Shown here in pieces: positions 1 to 8,117 of a stretch of DNA of 42,642 nt. Source of the DNA: Alkalibacterium gilvum (GTDB taxonomy: Bacteria > Bacillota > Bacilli > Lactobacillales > Carnobacteriaceae_A). Within the stretch, counting starts at the first letter, position 1; the number at the start of each line of letters is the position of its first letter. A program made the translations under genes and the position numbers. The stretch spans positions 1-42,642 of the forward strand of contig NZ_FNYW01000013.1 of assembly GCF_900109085.1 (NCBI RefSeq), in the 5' to 3' direction. Below the pieces are notes generated by a model that did not search any database, was not told the origin of the DNA, and worked only from the letters and a program-made list of their open reading frames with translations.

Positions 1-213
1 GACATACATTGGCAAATGACTATTCTTAAGTTCGAACGCAATATTCTTCTCACCAGCGATGCCATATTCCAAGTATTTTATATCTCGTCTCACTATATCT
101 TTACCCTTTTCATCCAACTTCTCTTCCAAAGCCTTCAGTTTCTTTAGTTGTACCTCAGCATTATAGCTTTCTTTCAGAAATACAGGTCCAGTTAATTTAT
201 TAAACAAGCCCAC
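1..213 (-). CDS. NERD-domain protein, N-terminal part (cut by window edge)
   Basis: Open reading frame running off the left edge; 71 codons are visible. The protein starts with GLFNKLTGPVFLKES and carries YGIAGEKNIAFELKNS near residues 50-65, the opening of the nuclease-related domain (NERD) found in many Firmicutes proteins of unknown role. The start is GTG at 213, chosen because AAGGGG lies nine bases upstream and no ATG is in frame before a stop. A TATAAT box lies just upstream. The catalytic part of the domain lies outside the window, so nuclease activity cannot be judged. Family assignment is by recognition of the N-terminal motif only. Confidence 0.75.
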   Translation of the reverse strand, partial: MGLFNKLTGPVFLKESYNAEVQLKKLKALEEKLDEKGKDIVRRDIKYLEYGIAGEKNIAFELKNSHLPMYV

Positions 214-229
214 GCACTGACGCCCCTTG

Positions 230-260
230 CTATGGTGTGTTTTTCTAAATTATACCATAG
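230..260 (-). promoter_or_regulatory. Promoter with extended -10 and small dyad before the NERD gene
   Basis: On the minus strand TATAAT (249-254) is preceded by TGG, an extended -10. It sits in an inverted repeat, CTATGGT (230-236) with ACCATAG (254-260), which could be an operator. No convincing -35 was seen. Confidence 0.45.
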
Positions 261-402
261 TAAGGGTTTACATATACTTTTTTATTGATTTATTTTAACT
301 TATTTTTTCACTTTTATAATCAGAATATTCCTGTTTAACATAAGGCTCCCTCATCCTCTAAAATGTTTTATCTTTCAATCATATTTTTAATACTTTTTTA
401 CA

Positions 403-1032
403 TTATTTAAAAAAAGTAATTTCTTCTGCATCCAGACGAACGCTCTCTTCACCTGTTTCCAATGCTTTTCCTACAGATAAAATCAACACAGAAACATAGC
501 GCTCTTTATCTAAGCCAAACGCCTCAGCTAGTTGACCATGTTCAAAGCCACCAATGGGATTCGTATCGTATCCATGACTACGCGCAACCAGCATAAACTG
601 CATAGCTGCAAGGTCAGCATCAAGCCGTACTGCTTTCTTCATTTTCTCTTTAGGAAAGCTTTTGTATTGGGGTACAATATCAGCCAGCCAGTTATTTTTC
701 GCTGTTTCTGACATTTTCCCTTCTGAAACGGCTTTGCTATAAATTTCTTCTGCATATGTGTAGCACTGCAAATCCCCAAAAATCAACACCATTGCTGCCG
801 ATGTATCATTTTGAGTTGTATTGCTTCGGACTAAGGGTCTTAATTTTTCTTTCCCCTCATCACTATCAACCACCACAAAACGCCAAGGCTGAAGATTGAC
901 CGAAGAAGGTGCCCGTGTAGCTTTTTGAATCATTACAAGCATTTCTTCGTGTGAAATTTTAACAGTATCATCATAAACGCGAACAGATCGACGCCCTAAA
1001 GTGACATCTAAAAAATCGTTATTTATAGACAT
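403..1032 (-). CDS. Nitroreductase family protein (copy A)
   Basis: A flavin-dependent NAD(P)H oxidoreductase of the nitroreductase fold, about 209 residues. Seen: GRRSVRVYDD near the N-terminus (the R-S-x-R FMN-binding motif), APSSVNLQPWRFVVV in the middle and PIGGFE near residue 155. The start is ATG at 1032, because AGAGG lies seven bases before it; a longer frame to 1068 has no such site. The natural substrate is unknown; such enzymes reduce quinones, nitro compounds or flavins. It is a close paralogue of 7160-7798 (long identical stretches such as NTTQNDTS). It stands alone, with no neighbour in the same transcript. Confidence 0.88.
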   Translation of the reverse strand: MSINNDFLDVTLGRRSVRVYDDTVKISHEEMLVMIQKATRAPSSVNLQPWRFVVVDSDEGKEKLRPLVRSNTTQNDTSAAMVLIFGDLQCYTYAEEIYSKAVSEGKMSETAKNNWLADIVPQYKSFPKEKMKKAVRLDADLAAMQFMLVARSHGYDTNPIGGFEHGQLAEAFGLDKERYVSVLILSVGKALETGEESVRLDAEEITFFK

Positions 1033-1283
1033 TTCATTTCCTCTTTTCAATTTAATTGAATTAATCAAATCAACAAATGTTATATTCTAAACGTTTATTC
1101 CTTTTATGCTATTTTTTATCTTTTTCATCTCGACTATCTCAAAGAATGCGTTTTCTCATATGAATATAGCATATATACTAGCAACAAGAAACTAGGCAAA
1201 ACCGATATAACAATAAACCTTACACTAATAACATAGCAATGGAAAGGATGACGACAGCTAGTCAGATATAAGAAATGATTAGT
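1033..1283. other. Intergenic region upstream of nitroreductase A
   Basis: About 250 bases of AT-rich sequence between the nitroreductase start and the ABC operon terminator. It must hold the nitroreductase promoter, but no clear -35/-10 pair, operator or small gene was recognised. Confidence 0.5.
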
Positions 1284-1332
1284 GAAACAAAAAACCTCCT
1301 ACTATAAACACTAAGGTTTATAGTAGGAGGTT
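1284..1332 (-). terminator. Rho-independent terminator of the ABC exporter operon
   Basis: Perfect 17-bp stem (1293-1309 with 1316-1332) and a 6-base loop. On the minus strand it is followed by TTTTTTGTTTC, so it ends the ABC transporter transcript. Confidence 0.9.
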
Positions 1333-1375
1333 CATCATTTAGTCTATTAACATGCTGTTATTCTTTAATGATTTC

Positions 1376-2146
1376 CTAACTTCTAAGTCCACGGCCTGTT
1401 TCAATCAAATACCAATTGATTGTATAAAGGACAGCAATAAAGAAAGTTAAAATAATGAGTGTCCAAAGTACTGGAACATCTATAACACCAAGAAATCCAT
1501 ATCGGAAACCTGAGATCATGTAGACAATTGGATTGACCCGAGAAACGGCGCGCCAGAAAGGAGGTAACATTGATATTGAATAAAACACACCACCTAAATA
1601 AGTTAACGGCTGTAGTACAAAGGTCGGTACGATAGAGACATCATCAAAAGACTGGGCAAAGATACCATTCAATAAGCCTGCTAGTGAAAACAGAATTGAC
1701 GTCATTAAAAGTGTCATAATAATCATGACCCAAGAAAAAGCTTGTAATGGGACGAAGAAGAGCGAAATAAGTGTGACCAAGGCCCCAACTAAAATACTCC
1801 TGCCTAATCCTCCAATAACAAAGCCCCACATGATAACATGTGTCGGTACCGGCGCAATTAATAATTCTTCAATATTTTTCTGGAATTTCTGAGAGAAAAA
1901 GGATGAAGATACGTTGGAATAAGAGCTCGTAATCACTGACATCATAATGAGTCCCGGTACGATAAATTCCATATAGGAGAAGCCTTCCATTTCCCCAATT
2001 CTTCCACCAATAAGGTTACCAAAGATAACAAAGTATAATGAGGTTGTGATAACTGGTGGTACCAGTGTCTGAACCCATATGCGTAAATAGCGATTCGTTT
2101 CTTTGACGGCCAGACTTTTTAGTGCCGTATAATAAAGTTTAAACAT
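1376..2146 (-). CDS. ABC-2 type exporter, permease subunit
   Basis: Integral membrane protein of 256 residues with about six hydrophobic segments, of the ABC-2 (YadH/drug and polysaccharide exporter) family. It would form the membrane channel with the ATPase encoded directly upstream (2139-3074). The two genes overlap by eight bases, the usual sign of coupled translation. The start ATG at 2146 has AGGAGG upstream, inside the end of the ATPase gene. The C-terminal half contains the conserved NPIVYMISGFRYGFLG segment typical of this family. The substrate cannot be read from sequence. Confidence 0.9.
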   Translation of the reverse strand: MFKLYYTALKSLAVKETNRYLRIWVQTLVPPVITTSLYFVIFGNLIGGRIGEMEGFSYMEFIVPGLIMMSVITSSYSNVSSSFFSQKFQKNIEELLIAPVPTHVIMWGFVIGGLGRSILVGALVTLISLFFVPLQAFSWVMIIMTLLMTSILFSLAGLLNGIFAQSFDDVSIVPTFVLQPLTYLGGVFYSISMLPPFWRAVSRVNPIVYMISGFRYGFLGVIDVPVLWTLIILTFFIAVLYTINWYLIETGRGLRS

Positions 2147-3074
2147 TGTTATCTTCCTCCTGTTTATTCTCTTCAGTAATTTTCAGGAACAGTTCTTCTA
2201 ATCGATTCGATTTATTACGCATAGAAAGCACTTTAATCCCTTGTTCAGATAGCTGTTTGAAAACATCGTTGACGCCTTGATTACGTTCCACTTCGACATG
2301 AAGTGTTGTTTCATCGACAAGTTCACTCGAGTAACCAGTAATCTCCGGTTTGTTCTCATAAGTATCTAAATCAAAAATGAACGTCTCAAACATTAATTTA
2401 GATAACAAACTCTTCATGCTCGTGTCTTCAATGAGTTCTCCCGCTCTAATGATTCCTATATTTCGGCAAAGCATTTCCGCTTCTTCCAAATAATGTGTGG
2501 TGAGGATGATGGTCGTTCCACTTGCATTCAACTCTCTCAAAAACTCCCACATTTCGCGTCGCAATTCAATATCTACACCTGCAGTCGGTTCATCCAATAT
2601 GAGTAAACGCGGCTCATGCATCAATGCGCGGGCAATCATCAAACGTCGCTTCATCCCTCCAGAAAGCATGCGTGCACGCACATGCCGTTTTTCCCAAAGA
2701 TCTGATTGTTTCAGATATTTCTCACTGCGTATCAACGCTTCTTTACGTGGAACGCCGTAATATCCTGCTTGATTGACGACAATCTGTTGGACGGTTTCAA
2801 AGGAATTAAAGTTGAACTCTTGAGGGACTAGACCAATTTGTTGCTTCGCTCGGGTAAGATCGCTATCTATATCATAACCAAATACCTTAACACTCCCAGA
2901 GGTTTTATTCACAAGCGATGTAACAATTCCAATCGTCGTAGATTTACCTGCACCATTTGGACCTAAGAGAGCATAAAAATCGCCTTCTTCAACTTCTAAA
3001 TCAATCCCTCGTAGAGCTTTGACTCCACCTTTATATGTTTTTTCTAAATCTTTTATCTCTAATGCATACGACAT
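2139..3074 (-). CDS. ABC-2 type exporter, ATP-binding subunit
   Basis: Cytoplasmic ATPase of 311 residues, first gene of a two-gene exporter operon. Seen: Walker A GPNGAGKST (residues 38-46), Q-loop VPQE, signature LSGGMKRR (137-144), Walker B LLILDEP (157-163, with Asp161 and Glu162) and the switch His194 (TTHYLEEAE). The C-terminal 90 residues form the extension common in DrrA/YadG-type subunits. The start ATG at 3074 has AAGGAG eight bases upstream. It energises the permease at 1376-2146; the transported compound is unknown. Confidence 0.95.
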   Translation of the reverse strand: MSYALEIKDLEKTYKGGVKALRGIDLEVEEGDFYALLGPNGAGKSTTIGIVTSLVNKTSGSVKVFGYDIDSDLTRAKQQIGLVPQEFNFNSFETVQQIVVNQAGYYGVPRKEALIRSEKYLKQSDLWEKRHVRARMLSGGMKRRLMIARALMHEPRLLILDEPTAGVDIELRREMWEFLRELNASGTTIILTTHYLEEAEMLCRNIGIIRAGELIEDTSMKSLLSKLMFETFIFDLDTYENKPEITGYSSELVDETTLHVEVERNQGVNDVFKQLSEQGIKVLSMRNKSNRLEELFLKITEENKQEEDNNV

Positions 3075-3177
3075 TCGTTTGGCTCCTTAATAAAGTTCTT
3101 TTTTACTTACATAAAATCACAACCGCGAGTTATTATATCATATTACAGGAAAAGCGTATGTATAATCTGCTTACTAT

Positions 3178-3224
3178 ATAAAAAAATATCCAGTCGCAGC
3201 ATATTAGCTGAGATCTGGATATTT
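3178..3224 (-). terminator. Terminator of the triple-RidA gene
   Basis: Ten-bp stem (3184-3193 with 3215-3224) with an inner CAGC/GCTG pair; on the minus strand it runs into TTTTTTATA. It ends the transcript of 3273-4544. Confidence 0.8.
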
Positions 3225-3272
3225 GATAAGCCATTAGTTAATTTTTTAAAGCTTTTACACACTACATAGTCA

Positions 3273-4544
3273 TTAAACGAGTGGTGGTGTGCCTTCTTCA
3301 TTACCGACAACGGCATCGATTTGAACAAGCGCACCGTTTGGTAAGTCTGAAACGCCGACAACAGTGCGTGCAGGTGTACCATTCTTGAAGTAAGTCTTGT
3401 ACCCTTCGTCTACTGAATCAACGTCAGAAATGTTTTTAACAAAGACATTTACTTTAACAACGTCTTCCATTACATGATCAACACTTTCGATAATCGCTTT
3501 GATATTCTTCAGACATTGTTCTGTCTGTTCTTTCACTCCACCAGCAACCACTTCTCCTGTTTCAGGGTCAAGCGGCAATTGCGCTGACAGGTGATTGTAG
3601 TGTGAGAAAGCGACTGTTTGTGTTGCTAGTGCATCTTTAGGAGCCTTATCTGTATTATTAGCTTCCAGGATAAGTCCGTGACGGTCTTCGATTTCCTGTG
3701 GTGGTGTACCGTCACCATGAGAAACGGCTGCTTCAACTTGAATCAGTGCCCCCATAGGTAAATCAGATACCGCAATGATCGTACGTGCTGGAACGTAAGC
3801 GACAGCTCTGGCGATAGCAGAATCCGGGAAGACTGTTGAATAGACTTCATTTACTGCTTCAACATCAGCAAAGTTCTTGAGATGGATGTTGATTTTCACA
3901 ATATCATCAAAAGGAACATCAAGACTTTCCAGGATTGCTTTGATATTTTTGAAACATTGTGCTGCCTGCTCTTTAACCCCACCAGTTACTAGTCTACCTG
4001 ATTTTGGATCGATAGGTAATTGAGCAGAAAGATTGTTGTAGTGAGAAAAAGCAACGGCTTGGGTAGATAATGGATCCATTGGTGCGTTTTGTGTATTGTT
4101 AGTAAGCTTGATCAAATCTCCAGACTGAGGTGCATCAGGAATCGTTCCTTCATCATGAGAAACAAGAGCATCTACTTGTACCAATGCGTCCATCTGCAGC
4201 TCAGAAACCTCTACTGTTGTACGTGTAGGAAGATAGGTTTTGAAGAATGTGCGGTAAACACTATCTACTGCATCCACATCTTTGATATTTTTTACGTAAA
4301 CAGTAATTCGAACGATGTCATTCATGACATGATCGATACTGTTTACGACAGCTTCAATGTTTTTGAAGCATTGGTTAGCTTGTTCTTTTATGCCACCTTC
4401 TACTAGTTTACCCGTTTCTGGATTAATAGGTAGTTGCGCAGAAAGATTGTTATAATGTGAAAAAGCGACCGTTTGAGAATATGGGCCGATATTTTTTGGT
4501 GCCTTGTCTGTATTTTTTGCTGATACTGCATTATAATTACTCAT
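3273..4544 (-). CDS. Three RidA (YjgF/YER057c/UK114) domains fused in one chain
   Basis: 423 residues made of three RidA-like domains in tandem (about 7-130, 148-277 and 296-414), each about 125 residues with short linkers. Each repeats the VAFSHYN(N/H)LSAQLP strand, a (I/V)KEQ..QC.KNI helix and a P(T/A)RT segment. RidA proteins deaminate reactive enamine/imine intermediates from PLP enzymes and act as homotrimers of about 125-residue subunits. The Arg that binds the substrate carboxylate is present in all three (Arg108, Arg254, Arg393). The active-site Tyr of the PYSQ motif is kept only in domain 1 (PLSTQ and ALATQ in the others). The partner acid is Asp125, Glu271 and Asp410. ATG at 4544 follows AAAGGGGA. 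It is monocistronic. Confidence 0.93.
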   Translation of the reverse strand: MSNYNAVSAKNTDKAPKNIGPYSQTVAFSHYNNLSAQLPINPETGKLVEGGIKEQANQCFKNIEAVVNSIDHVMNDIVRITVYVKNIKDVDAVDSVYRTFFKTYLPTRTTVEVSELQMDALVQVDALVSHDEGTIPDAPQSGDLIKLTNNTQNAPMDPLSTQAVAFSHYNNLSAQLPIDPKSGRLVTGGVKEQAAQCFKNIKAILESLDVPFDDIVKINIHLKNFADVEAVNEVYSTVFPDSAIARAVAYVPARTIIAVSDLPMGALIQVEAAVSHGDGTPPQEIEDRHGLILEANNTDKAPKDALATQTVAFSHYNHLSAQLPLDPETGEVVAGGVKEQTEQCLKNIKAIIESVDHVMEDVVKVNVFVKNISDVDSVDEGYKTYFKNGTPARTVVGVSDLPNGALVQIDAVVGNEEGTPPLV

Positions 4545-4819
4545 ATTAAAAAGTCCCCTTTAGTTTTTTACTCTATTTATCCAATACTTCTAAACAAAAA
4601 AGATGAATATATTTTCCAAAAACGAAATGTAATCGAATTCTTCCAACGTTTAATAGAGCGCTTTCGCTAGTATAACAGACTTAAAGCACTTTCACTATCG
4701 TTTTTCATTTTTTATATACATAAAACATCATTTTTATACACATCGTCTAAATTAATTGTGAAAATTACATTATTTTTCTAAAGTCTTACCCTTCTTTCAT
4801 TTTCTAATATAAAGACAAT
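4545..4819. other. Intergenic region upstream of the triple-RidA gene
   Basis: About 275 AT-rich bases. They contain the RidA ribosome site, a dyad around AGCGAAAGCGCT (about 4654-4665) and a second half-like AGTGAAAGTGCTTT. Both resemble cre sites only loosely. No small gene or clear promoter was recognised. Confidence 0.4.
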
Positions 4820-4867
4820 AAAAAAGCAGATAACCCTGTATTATAATCAAGGTTTTTCTGCTTTTTT
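4820..4867. terminator. Bidirectional terminator after the OsmC gene
   Basis: Stem AAAAAAGCAGA (4820-4830) with TCTGCTTTTTT (4857-4867) and extra inner pairing (AACC/GGTT). It has U-runs on both strands and lies just downstream of the OsmC stop. Confidence 0.85.
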
Positions 4868-4880
4868 GAACTCTATTTAA

Positions 4881-5324
4881 TTATTCATTCAAATGTATTT
4901 CATGTTCAAACGTAGCTGGCTGGGTCAATGTATCATTAACCGGACACGTATTTGATACAAAATCGATAAACGTATGAATCTCTTCGGGAGTATTATCCGC
5001 CTCAATGTGGAAATGCTCAATAATTTTGGAATAGCCAATTTTAGCATTTGGATCTTTTCCTAAATAACCATTAGGATCAAATTCACCTTCAAAGTCAATA
5101 CGAATACTTTTAAGTTTAATCTTATGCATTTTTGCGTATGACTGAGCTACAATTACTTTACATCCCCCCAAAGCTGACAATAAGGCTTCCATCGGGTTCA
5201 TTCCTTGATTGGTTCCTCCATCTGCTCTTGGTTCGTCCAGAATAATTTCATGATTATTAGCTGTTGCCTTCACTTTCAGTCCGCCCATTGATTCTGCACT
5301 TGCCTTGATAAACATTTTTGGCAT
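4881..5324 (-). CDS. OsmC family protein
   Basis: 147 residues, the usual length of the OsmC/Ohr superfamily of thiol-dependent hydroperoxide reductases. The two family cysteines are visible: Cys55 in LGGCKVIVA and Cys127 in NTCPVNDTL. The sequence resembles the YhfA-like branch more than Ohr, so the oxidant handled is uncertain. ATG at 5324 is preceded by AAGGAGGAG. It is monocistronic, between its own terminator and the hairpin at 5431-5470. Confidence 0.9.
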   Translation of the reverse strand: MPKMFIKASAESMGGLKVKATANNHEIILDEPRADGGTNQGMNPMEALLSALGGCKVIVAQSYAKMHKIKLKSIRIDFEGEFDPNGYLGKDPNAKIGYSKIIEHFHIEADNTPEEIHTFIDFVSNTCPVNDTLTQPATFEHEIHLNE

Positions 5325-5430
5325 TTTCCACTCCTCCTTATTGTGAATAGTTTAACATGAAAGCGATTTTATTTCAACACCTAGTCCTCTCTTATATTAT
5401 TAAACCGCACAACTTATAGAACATTTAAAT

Positions 5431-5470
5431 AAGCCCGATTTCTCCTCTAATTAAAGGTGGAATCGGGCTT
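5431..5470. terminator. Hairpin between OsmC and acetamidase genes
   Basis: Stem AAGCCCGATT (5431-5440) with AATCGGGCTT (5461-5470) and possible inner CCT/AGG pairs. It lies after the stop of the minus-strand acetamidase gene and before the OsmC start. The U-run is modest, so termination is likely but not certain. Confidence 0.65.
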
Positions 5471-5539
5471 TCTTATGCGTTTCATTTAACACTTTTCAAT
5501 GAGTTGATCTCCTGCATCTTTTTTTAAAAGAATTTCTCA

Positions 5540-6583
5540 TTAGATTGACTCTGGATTAACTTCTAGATTTTCATATGCCTTCTTCAAAATACGGCAGTGT
5601 ACACCCTTCACTCCATTAGCTACCTGAGTAACATGAAAATCTCCTTTGGCACTTAGTGTTGAGTACACCAGTTCTTTCGATAGATTAAATCGATGGGATA
5701 TAAAATCCACTGCCTCTATAGCGGCTTCATTTATTGCCAAGTCCAACGTATGACCATATCCATGGACCTCCCAATGTTCACCTGAGTCTAAAATAATATT
5801 TTTGAACATCTTCTTATTTTTATGAAGATTAATTTGTATACGTCCATTGACACTTCCTTCTACACCCGTTCCGCTAAGCTCTCCATCTCCCTGGGCAAAG
5901 TGACTATCACCTACAAAAATTCCTGCACCTTTTATCTGAGCTCTTGTGTAGAGTGATGTTCCTTTAACAAAATTCTTGTTGTCAAAGTTTCCACCAAAAT
6001 TTTTAGGTTGCAGTGAATGTATTTTCCCGTCTTCTGAAGGTAAAACGCCAGCTGTTCCAAAATGTAGATTTAAAGGAAGCGTTAATTTTTCTTTAATTGG
6101 TTTTCTCTCAACACTCCCTGGTTCGGTTACAAGACCTGGTGCGTTGATTGGGCGAGGGTAATCATAGGTAAAGAGTGGGTAAGTAATATTTTTCTCTAAA
6201 TCCACTTCATAGATGAAAATTGTCTCTTCGCGATCAAACTCATTGGATAAATTCCCCCAATTAGCTAAAACTTGTGAACCATAATTCATTCGTGGCTTCA
6301 TATCAACAATTTTTATCTCAATAACATCACCTGGTTCCGCATCTTTCACATAAATAGGGCCGGTGATTAGGTGGTCTCCCATGTTTCTATCTGTATTGTA
6401 ATCATATATTTCTTTTATTTTTTCATCGAACAATAAATCCGGGGCATCACCTGATTGATGATTCAAAGCTTCAATATCTACACTATCACCTGATTCGACT
6501 TCCAAAATCGGCTCCCAGCTGTTATCAAAATAACCCCATTTAACCGTTTCTGTGTTTGCTTCCACTTTATGAATCTTTGACAT
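5540..6583 (-). CDS. Acetamidase/formamidase family amidohydrolase
   Basis: 347 residues of the FmdA/AmdA family, which hydrolyse short amides such as formamide or acetamide to the acid and ammonia in the cytoplasm. Seen: GDHLITGPIYV near residue 70, the QPKNFGGNFDNK motif near 190, and the metal-site segment GDSHFAQGDGE near 225 followed by TGVEG. ATG at 6583 follows AAAGGGGAG. It is a single-gene unit with a well-formed promoter and a cre site (6672-6700), so nitrogen/carbon release from amides is probably under CcpA control. The exact amide is not predictable. Confidence 0.92.
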   Translation of the reverse strand: MSKIHKVEANTETVKWGYFDNSWEPILEVESGDSVDIEALNHQSGDAPDLLFDEKIKEIYDYNTDRNMGDHLITGPIYVKDAEPGDVIEIKIVDMKPRMNYGSQVLANWGNLSNEFDREETIFIYEVDLEKNITYPLFTYDYPRPINAPGLVTEPGSVERKPIKEKLTLPLNLHFGTAGVLPSEDGKIHSLQPKNFGGNFDNKNFVKGTSLYTRAQIKGAGIFVGDSHFAQGDGELSGTGVEGSVNGRIQINLHKNKKMFKNIILDSGEHWEVHGYGHTLDLAINEAAIEAVDFISHRFNLSKELVYSTLSAKGDFHVTQVANGVKGVHCRILKKAYENLEVNPESI

Positions 6584-6671
6584 AGTATTCTCCCCTTTAT
6601 TTTAAAGTTATACTCACTACAATTAATCCAATTGGACCCTTTCGTCTGAAACTCTATTTATTATTAGTATT

Positions 6672-6700
6672 ATTATGATGCATTTAGAAAGCGTTGTCAA
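6672..6700 (-). promoter_or_regulatory. Promoter and cre-like site of the acetamidase gene
   Basis: Minus strand: TTGACA (6695-6700), 17-base spacer, CATAAT (6672-6677). The plus-strand sequence TAGAAAGCGTTGTCA (6685-6699) matches the cre consensus WTGNAARCGNWWWCA at 13 of 15 positions and overlaps the -35 and spacer, a position that would block RNA polymerase. Confidence 0.65.
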
Positions 6701-6768
6701 AATTTTTTGGCTGTTTAAGAATGCAAATACTGATCATTGAATAGGTATCAATAAAAATGGTTACAAAT

Positions 6769-6818
6769 AAAAGCACACGATGAGGCCCTCTTCAATAATG
6801 GCCTTCATCGTGTGCTTT
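6769..6818 (-). terminator. Terminator of the nitroreductase-ABM operon
   Basis: Stem AAAGCACACGATGA (6770-6783) with TCATCGTGTGCTTT (6805-6818) and inner GGCC pairs. It lies downstream of the ABM gene; the U-run is TTTTATTTG on the minus strand. Confidence 0.85.
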
Positions 6819-6856
6819 AAATGAGTCTTCTATACCGAATAATTCGCTACTGTATA

Positions 6857-7144
6857 TTAAATTTCTGTATTGGACACAGTCAGAACCGGTTGTTTAGTAC
6901 TGAAAGTAGGGATGTTTTCTAGTAACTCCTTTAGTAGTGGGTTCTTGTTATGCTCATTAATCGCTTCCTGGCTTTCCCAATGCTCTATCATAACAAAGTG
7001 ATTCGGGTCCTCAAAAGACTCAAACAAATTGTAAGCTAAGCAACCTTTTTCTTTTCTAGATGATTCAATTAGGGGCTTGACAGCAGCTAGAAAAGATTCT
7101 TTTTCATCTTTCTTAATATAAAATGAAGCATTAATGATTTTCAT
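6857..7144 (-). CDS. Antibiotic biosynthesis monooxygenase (ABM/YgiN-like) domain protein
   Basis: 95 residues, a single ABM domain (dimeric ferredoxin-like fold). The core segments CLAYNLFES and HFVMIEHWES (about residues 36-59) are typical of putative quinol monooxygenases such as YgiN. ATG at 7144 has AAAGGAG upstream. It starts 15 bases after the nitroreductase B stop, so the two are co-transcribed; a quinone-reducing nitroreductase with a quinol monooxygenase is a sensible pair, but the reaction here is inferred. Confidence 0.88.
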   Translation of the reverse strand: MKIINASFYIKKDEKESFLAAVKPLIESSRKEKGCLAYNLFESFEDPNHFVMIEHWESQEAINEHNKNPLLKELLENIPTFSTKQPVLTVSNTEI

Positions 7145-7159
7145 ATCTCTCTTCTCCTT

Positions 7160-7798
7160 TTATTTAAACGTTGTTAATTTTTCTGCATTTAAACGAACGG
7201 ACTGATATCCTTCGTCTTTTGATTTACCAATGGATAGTATTAAAACTGGAACATAACGTTCTTTATCTAGTCCAAAGGCATCTGCTAATTGATCTGCCTC
7301 AAAACCACCAATTGGGCACGTATCATATCCATGCGTGCGAGCGACATGCATAAACTGCATGGCGAACAAACTGGAATCTATTTTTACTACATCATTCATT
7401 TCTTGTTGCGATAAGTTCTTATAATAAGGAATAATCGCTTCTAATTGTTGGTCTCTTACTTCAGCAGACATTTTATTTTCTGAAACGGCTTGGTTATAAA
7501 TTTCTTCACCATATTCATAACATTCCATATCTCCAAAAATTAACATCATTGCAGACGATGTGTCATTTTGAGTTGTGTTAAAACGTATAAGAGGCCTCAA
7601 TTTTTCCTTTTCTTCCGGACTTTCTACGATAACAAAACGCCAAGGTTGCATGTTTACAGATGATGGCGCCGTTGTAGCTTTCTGGATCATTTCCAACATT
7701 TCTTCATGAGTTATTTTTACATCTTCGTCATATGAACGTATTGATTTTCGTCCAAATACGATATCTGAAAAGTCATTCGCTTGCTTTTCTTTATTCAC
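7160..7798 (-). CDS. Nitroreductase family protein (copy B)
   Basis: 212 residues, FMN-dependent nitroreductase fold. Seen: FGRKSIRSYDED (FMN motif), APSSVNMQPWRFVIV and CPIGGFEADQ. By eye it shares roughly two thirds of its residues with copy A (403-1032), so the pair arose by duplication. The start is GTG at 7798, with AGAGG eight bases upstream. First gene of an operon with the ABM protein (6857-7144). Confidence 0.9.
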   Translation of the reverse strand: MNKEKQANDFSDIVFGRKSIRSYDEDVKITHEEMLEMIQKATTAPSSVNMQPWRFVIVESPEEKEKLRPLIRFNTTQNDTSSAMMLIFGDMECYEYGEEIYNQAVSENKMSAEVRDQQLEAIIPYYKNLSQQEMNDVVKIDSSLFAMQFMHVARTHGYDTCPIGGFEADQLADAFGLDKERYVPVLILSIGKSKDEGYQSVRLNAEKLTTFK

Positions 7799-7977
7799 TG
7801 TTTATACCTCTTTCTGCTAATTAAAATGATTGTCTCACACGTATTTTCAAATGGTCAAATAGAGTACTTATACCTTATTTCAATTGACTTGAAGAAAAAT
7901 AATGTTTCCGATATTACCTGTGCTGTGCTGACTTGAATCTTAGATAGTTGGGCATACACTAGGTAGTATCGATAAAA

Positions 7978-8059
7978 GAGACACATTGACCATTCTATCA
8001 GAAATCAGATCAAACTAATGTCATATATGCCTGATCTAATTTATGGTCAATGTGTCCCT
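7978..8059 (-). terminator. Long hairpin terminator of the DhaKL gene
   Basis: Outer stem GACACATTGACCAT (7980-7993) with ATGGTCAATGTGTC (8043-8056), inner stem AGATCA/TGATCT. On the minus strand it is followed by TCTCTTTTATC. It lies 60 bases after the DhaKL stop. The arms contain ATGTGTCC, also a DhaS half-site, probably by chance. Confidence 0.7.
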
Positions 8060-8117
8060 CTAATTTACTAATACTTTTATACTGTTTAAGGTGGTCTTAT
8101 TATTTCGCCTACAGTTT

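Noticed and set aside
3143-3382. Minus-strand frame of 79 codons at the end of the RidA gene
   Set aside because: It overlaps the RidA coding end and its terminator in another frame and has no motif.
4650-4700. cre sites upstream of the triple-RidA gene
   Set aside because: The two candidates miss three or more fixed cre positions, so they are mentioned only as loose likenesses.
5431-5470. Riboswitch between OsmC and acetamidase genes
   Set aside because: Only a simple hairpin is present, placed after the acetamidase stop; a terminator explains it.
7978-8059. ATGTGTCC arms of the DhaKL terminator as a DhaS site
   Set aside because: The two arms are about 50 bases apart and lie downstream of the gene; the half-site match is most likely chance within a terminator stem.
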